Below, in pieces: positions 47,668 to 61,400 of a stretch of DNA of 64,000 bases. Each line of letters begins with the position of its first letter. Within the stretch, counting starts at the first letter, position 1. This DNA is from Chimonanthus salicifolius (taxonomy: Eukaryota > Streptophyta > Magnoliopsida > Laurales > Calycanthaceae), in NCBI GenBank assembly GCA_013350335.1, contig CM023540.1, forward strand, positions 26,329,175 to 26,393,174, in the 5' to 3' direction. The notes beneath the pieces are model-generated. The model saw only the letters and a list, made by a program, of their open reading frames with translations. It searched no databases and was not told where the DNA came from. Position numbers and translations under genes: made by a program.

Positions 47668-48129
47668 TAAGGGTGCAACTTGAGTTTGGCCCAACTTGAG
47701 CTCACTTGAAAAAGCCCAAGAAAAATCAAGGTTATGCTGATCTAGACCAGGTGGGTCATTTTGGGGCTTTGGGCCAACATTCAAGCCCAAAATTTAAAAG
47801 GTCTATCTGGGTCCATGCACTTAAAACACAAGAGTGACGCAAAATCATGACTTTCAATCTTCATTTGAGGAAGCTTGAAACTTTCAAGTTGAAAGCACGA
47901 TTCTGTTTACTTGTTTCCAAAGTTACAGATAAATATAAGATTTAATATATCATTTACATTTTTACAAGATTAAATAATTTATTCCAGTTAAGCCCAATTT
48001 TGGCCCAAGATAAGCCTGAATATGCAACTTGGGCTTTTAACTTTCGGGCTCAGATGTTACAAAAACACAAAAAGCACTAGATTGGGCAGATTGGAGCTGG
48101 GTCAAATGAAATCAGCCTATCATTGCACC
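47668..48129. mobile_element. Probable decayed TAGGG-family element
   Basis: The left end TAAGGGTGCAACTTGAG and the right end (reverse complement GGTGCAATGATAGG) resemble the family termini. The body has gggcttt/aagccca blocks rather than GGGTCGGGT. No clear target duplication. It directly abuts the next element. Confidence 0.35.
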
Positions 48130-48460
48130 TAGGGCTGCAACTCGAGTTGGGTTTTGACCCGACCCGAGAAATCATGCGGGTCGGGTCAAGAATTCAGGGT
48201 CAGCGGGTCAGGTTGAGAAGATAAAAACCCGCATGAAATTCAGGTCGGGTCGGTTGAGGATTTTACAAATTAACTCGATCCGACCCAGCTAAAATTGGTT
48301 CAGAATGCTGATCGGGTCAGAATTTGGGTTGATTCAAGTTAGAACTCGGGTTGGGTCTGGTCGGATTGGGTCGGGTCAAGTTCCATATATATCAACTCAG
48401 GTCGGGTTGGATTTTAAGGAACCCGACCCACTCGACCCGAGTTGCAACCTTAATTGTACC
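48122..48460. mobile_element. hAT-like MITE of the TAGGG/GGGTCGGGT family
   Basis: The element is 48130-48452 (323 bp), TAGGGCTGCAACTCGAG ... CGAGTTGCAACCTTA. Flanking 8-mers ATTGCACC (48122-48129) and ATTGTACC (48453-48460) differ at one base, as expected for an older target duplication. The body is dense in gggtcgggt and gacccga. Confidence 0.85.
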
Positions 48461-48467
48461 TATACTT

Positions 48468-48629
48468 GTGCCCTACAGGGTATTAAATCTCGCCCGATAC
48501 GCATTGTATTGACTGAACTAGCGAATATCAGCTAATACATTGAGATTTAAAAAAAAAAATTAGGAGAGAATCGACCGATATTTTAGATACCGAGATATCG
48601 GTGTCTATTTTTTTACCCTTGGTGCCCTA
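48468..48629. mobile_element. Small hAT-like MITE (CAGGGTATTAAA type), 8-bp TSD
   Basis: The element is 48476-48621 (146 bp), with ends CAGGGTATTAAAT and TTTTTACCCTTG. It is flanked by identical GTGCCCTA at 48468-48475 and 48622-48629. It contains ccgatattttagataccgagatatcggtgt words, so it is a short relative of the element at 37643-38208 in the opposite orientation. Confidence 0.88.
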
Positions 48630-49423
48630 TAATAAATCAAGTCCTGAACTAGACAAATCTAAAACTTGTCTAGACTCTCTAAGTCACACTCTATTAATAA
48701 GTTGTTGTGATCATCATTTAAATAATTTATCCTTTCAATCTGAAGTTTTTTTTTAATGAAACCATACTAATAAGTGTTGTTATAAATATTAATAATGTTT
48801 GATTAATATTAATTATACTCATGTATTTTAGTGAGTGAATTATTAGATTCAAATTTAACTATATTAAATCTGTATTCAAAATTTAATAGGACATTAAACT
48901 AAGGCGAAAACTCAAAATAACAAGATTAAAAAACATAACTCTAATACTTGGTTCCAAACCCATTATTTTGAGTGATTAGTCAAACTTTCAAAATTTTCAA
49001 TATCATTTCTGTTGGTAACTTCATTTTTGATAAATTTTTTTTTTTTTTTTTTTACCATTTTAGTCAATAAGTGATGAGCACACAAAGTTTGTATTTATTT
49101 TTTTATTAACGTGGGAAACTTAGACAGTCTTATTAAACAATCGATATCAAACTTAAAATATAATTGAGACTCATATTTAAATTTAATAATTCTTTTATAA
49201 ATACATGAATCTACAAATTTATAGTTATAATGAAAAATAATTACCAACTATCATATCAACATGCTTGGAAAAAATTCGGATGTGCTTTAGGAGACTGAGT
49301 TAATAAGGTTCAGCAATCAGCATGTATAAATTATTTTCCTAATAAATTGTTGAAAAGAAATATCGAAGGCAACGGATAAATGGGAAGCAAGACAAACGAA
49401 GGCACTTGAAGAAGCGGCAGAAG
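48630..49423. other. AT-rich intergenic DNA and 5' flank of the formyltransferase gene
   Basis: An oligo-T tract lies near 49038-49054. The promoter of the formyltransferase should lie in the last 200 bp, but I see no clear TATA box. Confidence 0.4.
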
Positions 49424-52400
49424 ATGGCTTCAGCTGTGGTCTTCCGGCGGTTCTTCTGTTCTAATGGAACTTCTGTTCTCGACCGTGCCAACAGAAAAAA
49501 GCAGCTCGTCTTCATGGGTTCTCCACAGGTTTCTCTCTCTCTCCCCCTCTCCCTCTCCCTCTCTTTCTCTCTCTGCATATTTGTTATTATTATTATTATT
49601 ATTAATATTGTTTTATTTCACGGGTATGTTTCAGGTCTCTGCATCAGTTCTTGACGTTCTCCTCAATGCTTCTAAAGAGCCCAATTCCATTTTCCAGGTA
49701 TTTGGTTCTATTGTCTTCAGTTCGGCCCTTTCTTTTCTGCTAGCACCGAAAAGAAGAAGGAAAAAGAAGGCATTTCTTGGTGTCTGGTCAAATGAGTCTT
49801 TTCCAAATGCTTCTGTATTTTGGGAATTTTGGTTTGTCTATTCTCTTAGAAATCTGACATGGGTATTTCGTATACTTGTAATAAATCAGGATATTTCCAC
49901 TTTCCTTAAATTTGAGGACTTTTGTAATTGGACTTAATGTAATCAGAATATCATTCTTTTCCTCCTTGCATTGTTACAATTTTTAATTGTTGGATAGGAA
50001 ATGTATTTCTTTACGTGGGTCACCCGCTTTCTCTGTCATTTCAGAAATCGATAGTTTGATTGAAACTACAGTGCTTGAACTTGGTACTTTGTTGTGCATT
50101 TCATCGGCATGGTGTTTGGTGAAAAGGAAAAAAGGGTTCTCTATGTTGCAAGATCTCTATTGCCCGAGATCTTTGGCCAGAAATGGTTTTCCAGTCAGTT
50201 GGAGGTTTGCGGCATTGTGCAGTTTGGAATCTCATAGGCTCTGATTGGATGCATGAAAAGTACTTTCTTGGAAAATTAACATTTTAACCATTTTTGGTTA
50301 GGAAATGGTTATTTTCCACGAAAGAACTTTGCTTCCCATGCATCCAAATGGAGCCTGAGATATTTTACATTCCTTGAAGGTTGTAGGTTATAGTGATCTG
50401 TTATAATTGTATGATGTTATTTTATCACTTAGATTGAATGGTACCATGAAGCAATTGTTAGCGTTATGCGCGGAAACAAGAAAAATCGAACGGAAATAAA
50501 CACGCAGCACAAGATAATATTTTAACGTGGTTCGGGTCACCTGACCTACGTCTACGGAGCGACAGAATATTCACTATAAAAGAAAAATAAATACATATAT
50601 AATATGAATGACTCCCTTGAGTTATGAGCCCAAACCCGAAGTCCCAAACCCCTTGTACACCCATGCATACAATACACCGACGTCACCTTTCAGTTGATGT
50701 GAATCTATCTCATACCCAGAATAGTGAACCCTAACTTCTGTGTTGCTCCCTCTATGCTTCCTGCGTCCTACTAGCACATCCCGACGTGCTTTTCAAATGC
50801 GAGCGTCTCTGATGGGTCTGTGCATATGGCCAGGAGGCCATCTCCATGCACAGGCAGAAGCCCTTCACCGTGTCTCCACTCGGCTACCTCTTCCTTGCCA
50901 TCGTAATACCTATATACACTCATGATATATATAGATAAAGAGCCCCTAAAATAGCAGCCCAATAATCCTGGAAATTAGCAGAAAATCCAGGCCTATTATC
51001 ACCCAAAAGCTGTCCCACAATAATAGCTTTGTTGTTGCTTGCCAACACTGCCTTTCCTTGCTAAAACCACACCCTCCGACGTGTCTCTGTTCTGGCTTTC
51101 CTATTCAAAGAAGCCCAGCCAGTTTTCATTACATGTTACCTATTCATGCACTCTTTCTTACACGTCTCTATGTATTTTAGCATTTGCCCAATTGTATTGT
51201 GACTCCTGTATTTAGAAACTGACTTGTTTGAAGTCTTACCCAATTGTGAATTCGAGCCACATTCCAACAGCAATTGAATTGAGTCTGAAATTAGTGCCGT
51301 TCTGATGGACTTCTAATTTGTCAGATTTAGATGTCTGAATAGTGATGGTAACTAGGAGACGTTTTGTTGAATTCAAAACAGTGATTTTCTGAGGTGAGAG
51401 ACTTGAAGAAGTGACAATGTATTAATTGATTTTGCATAGCTTGCAGCAATCGTCACTCAACCACCTTCTGCAAGGGATAGAGGGAGAAAGCTGATGCCTT
51501 CCCCTGTTGCCCAACATGCTCTTGACAGGGGTTTCCCAAGTGATCTTATTTTCACACCTGAACGAGCTGGGGAGGTAACGTACTTTGCTGAATATTTTTG
51601 TTGATTACTATTGTTAATATCATTGTTGTCATCATCATCATTATCATCATTGCTATAAATGCCATTGTTTTTACCATTTCTCGTTGTTAAAAGATATGTT
51701 ATCCGCCTAAATCTTTGAATATGTAAGTGCTCTTGAGATTGGGTCTCATGAAAAGCATAGCATCATAGGTGTGGATAGTTATATCTGGAGTAGCTATTGT
51801 TAGCTCAGTGAATGGTTGGTTGTTCCTCTTTGCATTTTGGGCACAAATATGCAATATCACATGGATGCTATTTATTATTTATTATTGATTTATTAACTTA
51901 TTTACTTTCTTACCCAAGACAATTCCAGTGAACAGATTTGATAATGATGTGGAGCAGAGAATGCAGATAAATAGTAGCCCACTGCATGTAATTTTAATTT
52001 CCTAGGATGAGCATGTAACTACTTGTTCAGGGACAGAACTATGTATTCTTCTTTTTCTTTGTTGTTGGCGAGGATTGTGCAAAATTTCCTTAAACCAGAG
52101 AGGGTCTTCATAAACTTTTTCTCTATCCCTGGGGGTTTTCTGCAAAATTTGGGGGCACCCCTGCTCACTCTCTGGTTAAGCCCCTGCACTTGTTCTGCCA
52201 ATATATTCAAGCTAGACTGGTTTTGATTTAGGTTAGTCTAAGCGTATCCTAAATAACTATATCTAATCCTTATCATCCACTACGGTTGATTTATAAGGAT
52301 CAAATATAATTACTTGTTTAGTATGTTTGAATACAGTTGTTCACCATGGTTGAGCCTTCCAAAAAAAAAAGAGAGAAAGAAAAAGAAAATAAAAGAAAAA

Positions 52401-55400
52401 GGATTCACTATGAGTTGCAAGCTTTTGAACTTTCCATCTCCTAATAAAATTAAGGTACTTTGTTTGCATATTGATATTTTCAGTAAACTATTCACTACAA
52501 TGTTTTGCACTGTTTTTCATATGTTTCGTTCCTCAGTAGATGAACATGCTACTTATTGTTACATAGGAAGAGTTCTTGGCTGATTTGAAGGCTCTAAAGC
52601 CAGAAGTTTGTGTTACGGCAGCGTATGGGAATATTTTACCCAACAAGTTTCTTGAGATCCCACAACATGGTGAGTCAAAAAGCCAAATAATTATGTTAGT
52701 GATTGGCTAGTGGAAGAAGTACAAAATAGGTTGATTTAGTTTTTTTCCCTTTCATTAAATCTATAATGTAAATGAAATAGATGTTATATCATAATTTTTC
52801 AAAAAAAAAAGATGTTATATCATATTGTGTAGTTACTGCAAATTACTGCAAAATCATGCAAATACTGCAACAGCACAGATTAGCTAAATTAATTGAATGC
52901 CACATAAGTGTGTTTTGAGATTCATGAGCTAATGCATGGTTATATCTTGTGCTATTTGGTTGAGTCCATTCTTGCTGGGCAAACTTTTTGTATGTTGAAA
53001 GCTTTTTACTGACGAGGCATGATCTTTTAGTCTCTGTTCTTGATGTGTGTGAGAATTTTTATAGACATTTCAAATCCATATAGTTGGTTCCTATTGGTTA
53101 TGGATGAAAATTATGAACTGTACAGCCATGGACCAATATTCTTCTTTATTTGAAAACTATTATTTTTTTCATTGCACCATGCCTTATAATAATTTTCATG
53201 AGATCACAAAGAAGTGTGAAGAACTGCATCAGTATGTTCAATGGTCTAAACTCCCTTCTTAGATTAGTTGCTGTTTTGGTAAAAGTAACCAACTCCTCAA
53301 GTTGGAGGGATTGATAAGAGAATGCAGAATAAGGAATCTAGTGGGATTTCCCCCCACTTAGGTCTATCTACTTTTGGATGAACTTACTACTACCTTCATT
53401 TTTCCTTTTAAGGCCATTTGGAAGCCTTTTGCTTGATTAAAAGTCAAGGGTTCTTTTGGATACCTAGCCTAAACAAAATCCTCACTATTGTTATCACGTC
53501 CCAAAGAAAAAAGAAACACCTTACTACTGATAATTTCAAGGCTAGAAACAACTCCATCCCAGGTTCTCAAAATTGAAATCGTATCATAAATTGTTTTGGT
53601 CATCAAATTGTATTGAATTGCAAATTGTATCGTAAATCTTAAGGTTTCTTTTAATGATTTTCTCAAAAAAAGGTTAAAAGGTAAAAAGTAAGTTTTTCAT
53701 ATTTTATGCATTTGGTATTTAAAGCATTATTGGTAAAAGTAAAATAATTGAGTCCCATAGTAACCCAATGCCCGTGATGTGTTGATTCTGAGCAGAACAG
53801 CCATGTTTCTGGTCAGAATGACAAAATTTGCACCAAAGTTTTTTAGTGGAAGTTTTGCTTGGTTTGGATTCTGCTACTGTTAAAAGGAAACTTCTGATTG
53901 AGCAGTCAAGTCTTCAAATCTTTCCTTGACACAGAACAGATTAAGGATATGATTCATCATTAACCAATTTTCTGTCTCTGTGATTAATTGATTCTACCAT
54001 ATGACAGACATAAATGTGGCTTATATGAAATTAGAAAACCACTTCTGCAGTTTTTCAAGGATAGTATTCGAGGAGCGATTTTTTTCTCTTCTGCTACTAA
54101 TTGAAACCACTTAATAGTTTTCCTTTCAGTATGCGAAATTTTCTATTCTCAGAGGTTTCTGTGAGTGGAACATCCAATATCCATATTGTGTTAAACCTTG
54201 TTTCTGAAATTCTCAGGCACAGTCAACATACATCCTAGTTTGCTGCCTCTATATCGTGGTGCCGCTCCTGTCCAAAGAGCACTGCAGGTTCAATTTGTTT
54301 AAGTAAATTCCTAGAAGTGTTTCCAACACTAGAACATTCACATTCACATAGCTCTGAAAATAATATAGCACATTCACATTTCGAATGCATATAGTTAATA
54401 TTCTGTATGTTTGTCATTCACAGGATGGTGTCAAAGAAACAGGAGTCTCTCTTGTGTACACAGTTCGTGCCCTGGATGCTGGACCAATCATCGCTTGTGA
54501 AAAAGTAGAAGTTGATGATAATGTTAAAGTATGTTATGTGCTTCATCTGGAAATAATCACATCTCTTTCCAGAATGGGCATACCTTGTCTTGCAGTATTA
54601 TTTCAGAACTTAGAAGTTATATATATATATATTTAGTAATACTGAAAACTCTGTTCTGGCTCATGATATTATACTGATATTTCTTACTTTTGATGTCACT
54701 TTAAGCAATTTTAGAGTAGGTCTTCCCAAAAATTGTCATAATTCTCACAAACTATGATGAGTAAAAATACAATACTTGATTCAGATTTTTTTTTCTTCCA
54801 ACAAGATTTTACATCTTTATTATTTATCTTTTGGCAATTGAAATTGTTTAGATTGTAGGCGGTGAATGGAAAATACCTAAAATCTCTCCAACTGTATGAT
54901 AGTTTGACTGGTCGTCCATTATAGGGAAAGTACTGACATGTGATCCAAACCATGATAGTCCAGAAGATAGACAGCTTATGTTACTGAAAACTGTGTGCAG
55001 CTTGTGCCAATGTGGGGTTGAATGAAAAGAAAAATCTAAATCCCTCTTGCTATGATTTAGCATATATTGCTTAAACTACAATCCCTTATGCCTAATAGTA
55101 CGCAGGGTTTCTATTTCTATATTCTTTTCTATACTCAATGTAACAAGTCATCCTCGTTATATAGTTTTATCCTGGCTACATCTCTAGTATCATATCACAT
55201 TGCGCAAAGATTTCCTATGGTTGTGAACCACCTGATCTGAAAGGATTGTCCATCAAAAGTTTAGTCCATTACTAGGAAATGTGCAATTGAATATATGTGT
55301 CTGTATGATTTTTTTCCTTTTTAGTTAAACTTGAAGTCTAGGCTGATGGCAATGATTCCAATCCATAATCAAGTTATTACTTTAAGAGTAGCTTTCAACT

Positions 55401-58400
55401 AGTACAAGCTATTGGGTTTTATACAGAAGTTGGACTAATGAAACTGACTAGTTTTGTTATCATGGCAGATATCTTGGTTAAGTTATTGATGAATGGATTG
55501 GGACTTTGGAGGAGTTGAACCTTTAGTATAGCGCGGCATCCTTGTCAGCTTGTTGCCATGCAACAGTGTTTTAAAAACCAGATCGGCCTGTGGTTGAACC
55601 GCTGGTTCAACTATAACCGGCTCAGTCACAAGCCAATTTTCTAAAAAAACCTTAAAGCACAAAAAATCGGAAAAAAACTGGTCAAACTTCATGGGTTTGA
55701 CCACTTTTTTTTAAAAAACCCTCGAATCATGATCCGTAAAAAAGGTTTTAAAAATTAAAAAAATCAATTTCAAAAAATTCAAAAAGGGCTTCTCTTTATA
55801 AAATTTAATTTAATATCATGTGCCCCAATGGGCCACATATATCCCAGCCTCAAAAGGCCGGAAATGGTGTGATTGATCCATTTTCTCACCTGCCCCATTT
55901 TATAACCATCATTTGTGTCATCCCTTTTACTCATTTCTGATGTGGGATTGGGACTCGGGAGTAAAATGAGTGCCGAGAGCCGAGTCTCACCTCCCTAGTC
56001 TCCTTCGCTGAGAGTGAGTGCTGAGAGCTGAGTGACTCACCTCCCCAGTCTCCTTCGCCGAGAGTGAGTGTTTTGCCTAGCTTCTTTTTTTTTTTTCTTT
56101 TTATTCCGTGAGTGCACTGAGTCTCTTGACTCAGTCATGGTTCTGATATATTTATCATTCTATTAGTCACATTAACCTTATTAAACTAAACTATAATTTG
56201 TTTATATGCAATGATATTGGCCCTATAAAGTGTGAAGTGGAATAGAATAGTTCGGAGGAATCAAAACGAGATAGGTTGTCCATGGGACCAACTATAGCTG
56301 GGTCATCTGTAACGTGCTATGCACGTAATGTGACATACTGATGTGATACTTCCCCTTTAAAAATGGTTGCTCGAATGGGCTTTGTCACAAAATGGAGTCT
56401 AAACCACTTTCTGATTTTGGTTTATACTAGTGAGACATAATATTGACATCAATTTTACACTTTTAGAATGTGAGCAGAATGTCAATAAAAAGTTGGATGC
56501 TTTTGGATTTGTATGATTGATTGTTTCTTTATGTGGATTGACAAAGCTGTTTTATTTAAAACATTTTTTAATCAATCTTGTTGAACAATCTACATGTAGG
56601 CACCAGAATTACTTTCAATGCTATTTGATCGAGGTATGCAGGTTCTTTATTCTATTGTCTATCTTAACAAGGGTATGGAATTTTTCTTCCTTATTTCCTT
56701 CTTTTCTGGTCATGCTGCAATCTATCCACATGGATGCATGTGTAAATATTGCTGAACATGCTGCAAATGAAAAAGGCTATGTTGTTTACGCTTTAGATAG
56801 ATTAACATCTTTTTAATTGTTACTTCATGATATATATTTTTTTCCAAATAAAAAACTATAATGTATTCATATTTGGATATTTTAATCAAACAAATTATTG
56901 TATAAGCCGATTATTATATGTATTCTGTCTTAATCATCTGTAGGGCATCTTTTCTGTTTAAGTACAGTGCAACAAGTTATCTACTTGAACTGTGTATTGG
57001 CATTCGTTCTTTCATTTATTACAATTACAATGGCCTGGTCCATATGTTAGGCTTGATTTTCAGACCAGGGCCTGTATTTGGGATCTCGTCTGTTCAAGAG
57101 GCCATAATGGGGCCTGAACTTGGGATCTGACTGGATCCAGGCTGAAACATGTTTGTGACCTTAAACATAGACCAGACATATGGGCCTAAAGTTAAAGCAC
57201 AAGCCTGATCCTTGGTAGGCTAGACAGGAAAGCCTGCCATTTAACTGATTTTGCTGTGGTTATTTGTGGTGTGCTTATATTAAATTACTTTCCTTCCACC
57301 CGTGAATTGACATATTGCTAATTAGGAAAAGGTTTGCATTATGCTCGTAAGAATTTTTTGAATTAAAATAAAGGAGAGAAGGGGAACTGATTAGGATGCA
57401 ATTATGATTATAGAAATGAACGTTGCAGATACTTTGTGTTGAATCCTCTGATTATCTTATCTCATTCCATCCACAGATTGATTGATGTTTCTCTTTTGTT
57501 GCAATGCAATTTCTTTTGAGCAACACTATGAATGCTGATTATTTATCATAAGATGGGCTCCACATGTTTGGATGGGATTCATAAGAGGGCTACATGGATG
57601 GGGGGATGTTAGGGAAACACCCTTAATCTATAATTGTAGCTTTGCAAGATGGGCCATGCAAAATAAGTGGCTTAATTCAGGAGAGGGCTACATGGATGGG
57701 AGGATGTTGGGGAACACTCTTATCTTATCATTGTTGCTTTGCAAGATGGGCTATGAAAAATAAATGGCTTATTGTTTCACAATAAAAGGTCGTGGTCTTT
57801 GTAGTGACATAGATTGATGGCGATAATGCCCTGTTGGCAGAGAGTCTAGGATAGGCCTGTTCCCCAGCCCAAACCTAGCCCGGTACCTGCCCGAACCCGT
57901 CATAAACGAGTGGGTTTTGAACACATGTAACAGCTCGTTAGGCTGTGTTTGAGCTAAAAAATTTAGCCCATTTTGCTAATAGGCAGGCTTGGGCTTTTAC
58001 AAAAAAGCCAATGAAAGCCTATCGGGCCTTTTGGCCTGTTTAGCCATTTGGGATATAGGAATGTTCTCTCCTTAAACCGACTTTCTTCCAGTGCATTCAA
58101 ATGTTGCACCATCGTTGTTGCTCATCATCTTCCACCATTGCATATAAATTGTTGAGAGAGGGAGGTGCCATATGCTTCCATCATTGCATATTAATTGTTC
58201 AAGGATGGGGCAGCACATCTGTTAAGAGATAAAGCATGTGTTATTTATAAAAAATAGATAAATAAATTGTTGTGGGAGGGAGTCCTATCTGCTTAAACAG
58301 ATTCTATGGAGGGGAGCTGGGCAGACGATTCAAATTATATTGAGGAAAGTTGGCCAGATGATTCGAACTCAACAAGCTCTCTCACTCTCTCGCCAATATA

Positions 58401-61400
58401 TTTGGAACGATGAAATGATAAAAACAGAGAGGCAACAATGATGATGCAATATTTGAATTCAACAGAAGAAAAAAAAATTTAAGGAGATGATATCATCAAA
58501 TGCCTATCCTCTTATCTCCTTAAAAATTTTTCTTCTGTTGAATTCAAATATTGCATCATCATTGTTGCCTCTCTGTTTTTATCATTTCATCATTCCAAAT
58601 ATATTGGCGAGAGAGCTTGTTGGGTTCGAATCATCTGGCCAACTTTCCTCTATATAATTTGAATCATCTGGCCAGCTCCCCTCCATAGAATCTGTTTATG
58701 TTGTTTGGTCTTGCCTTTAATCAGATCTGAACCTTTTGATCTGTATATATTTGATGGATTTCAAAGCTGAAGGCCTAAGGCTACGACCTTGCATTCATGT
58801 GCTTGGCCAACTCCACGTATGTTGTTGATGTCTTCATGATCTTGAATTTGATAGGATCCAAACTTTTGATCCGTGAACTGCCCTCTATTTTTGATGGATC
58901 TGCAAGGCTGAGAGCACAAGCCCAAGATGATTCTAAGGCTACTTTGGCTCCTAAGGTATATTATTAGGTTATATTAAACAATAGATAATATTCTGTCTCT
59001 ATCCACTTTGTCTAATTCTTAGGGTTGCATTGGGGGCAGTTGCTTTGATGTAAGATATTATGCATTTGTCACTACCATATATTTCTATATTGCTGCTTTT
59101 GTGTGAAACTTGTAAGGAAAGACTATGCTTCAATTTGCTCCTTCCACAAGACAAAACATTGTGGCAACTCATCCACTGCACCCAATGCTCTCGTACTCGG
59201 GGAGAGGTGAGGGTCTTGGGTTTCTTCATCATGAAAAAAAAAACTCATCCACTGCACACATGGGAGGGTTCCTCAAGTAAATTGTTTTTTTTTTTTTTTT
59301 TGCGGGTGAGGGTGGGTTGGGGGAGGGGGGGGTTGTACTGTGGTTGGGCTTAAATTGGTTTGCAATGTGATATTACTGAGTGTTGTGGTAATACTGCTCT
59401 ACATGAAAGCCCCAGGTTGAACATTTTCACATTATTTATTATCTTCATATTTTGATGACGCAATGATGTTATGTGACGCCTGTGAGGAAAGCTCAAAGAT
59501 TCACGTGGCTGTTCTTCATTGGCTTGTGGTACATTTGGACTTCAAATCAATTACTCTAAATGCATGGTGCTTTTAATTCATATTTCTCAATAACAATTGG
59601 TAAATTTGATGCTAATTTTGGGGTGAAAATCTGGGAATTTCTTTAACATTACTTGAAGCTTGGCAAACCTCAGAAATCACTATGGGATCTAATTACTTGA
59701 GAGTTCCTTGAAAGAAGTCTAATATCTTGGAGAGGAAAATATCTATTGCTAGGGTTTGAAGAACACTTTTGAGGTTGTTCTTTAAGCTTGGTGGTTTATC
59801 TCCTCCATGTTATAGTGACCAATGAGGGAGTGACGTGTCTTAAATCTATTAAGAAGGACTTTGTGGTGGAGTTGCCTTAGGTGTGCAGGCCTTTGGAGGA
59901 TGAAGGGTCCTATTACATCAATTTACCCCATATCCCAATATGCTCACATAAAAGGGAACCCTCTTTATCTTTCATTTTCTATTAAAAATGATTTTTTCTA
60001 ATTTTTCTAGTTACTGAAAAAAATTCATATAAATTTGGGTCCAGTCGGGTTGAATAAGATAAATTTTGGGTCGAGTCAGGTCGGGTTAGTAGTTAAAAAA
60101 AATCTGGGTTGGGTCGACTTGGGTCAGACAAAATCTGGTATTACTTATAGCCAACTTGACCGAACCCGACCCGATCCAACCTATTGCCACCCCCAAAGAA
60201 AAGGGTAGTGATTTTTGTACCACCATTTTTTCTCATGGTGCACCACCTTTTAAAGGAAATTTCAATTTTACCCATACTTCTCTCTTTTCCTTTTCCCAAA
60301 AGTAAGGGCAAAAATCACTACCCCAAAGAAAACCCTAGATTCACTTTAAGAAACCTTAGACACACGTGCCCCACATCTTAATTATTGACACATGTGAGAA
60401 ACCTAAACAATAGATAAGAGGCATAAAATCTAATAACCTCTATAGTTTATTAGTTGCCTCAGATTAAAAATAAAAAATCTCAAAAAAATATCAATGGTTG
60501 GATTGCTAGATCAACAGATAGATCGTCCCACATCAATCAAGATGCTAGATTTAGTTGCAATAAGGTTGCAGTTTGCCATCCGGCCATATTCAGGTGGCAA
60601 TTAGATGATACTGCCTTGATGTCTCAATCAACTCCCCTCGGCTTGGAAGAATCACCTCCAGTGAAAAGATGCTCTAATATCTCTTGTACAAATTTGGGTT
60701 GAGTTGTTGCAACTTTTGGCAATAATCCATGTCAGACTCTGGTCGGTCTTCCACTTCACAAGAAATTTCTAGTATCCCTCATTTCTAGTAGACACAATCT
60801 GCTATTTTAAGATGTCTTCCACTTCTTGGGTAGGGATGACAAATGTGGTGTAAGAGGGGTGGGAAAAGAAGACAGTGGAGTAGGCTTAACTGAGTTGGGA
60901 AGTTACGAAGATGATGATGGTGTGGAAGGAAATGCAATTGTATTTGGAAAGGTTGGTGGTCCCTTTAATAAATGGGTCAAGTTGTGTCAAACTCATTTAA
61001 GCTTGGTTGGGTCATGTCTACCCATTTAACAAATAGGTCAAGTTGGATATCCTTATGAATAAGGTGTTTAAGATTGGTTTAGTTAAAGTCTTTGAAGGTG
61101 TACTTCACAAATTTTACTAAGAAAATATTTCTCCATGGATCTTGATGGGAAAAATATTTGGGCTATTTTTCTAGGAAAATTTGTATCCAAGAATACAAAT
61201 GCCTTGGAAAATTTGTACAAACAAATGTGGAAAAATCTCATTTTCCTAGGAAAATCTATGCAAATAAACATGCTCCAAAAGATGCACTTCAGATATTCAT
61301 CTTCATCTTGCTAATTATTAGACTATTTGTCTCAAAATCTCTCCTCCATGGTTCAACTTATTTTTAATTGATTTCTTGTCTCAATCTCTTATTATTATGA

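Noticed and set aside
49464..49937. 157-codon frame over FMT exons 1-2
   Set aside because: It reads a different frame through exon 1, a CT microsatellite and intron 2; the spliced formyltransferase frame explains the locus.
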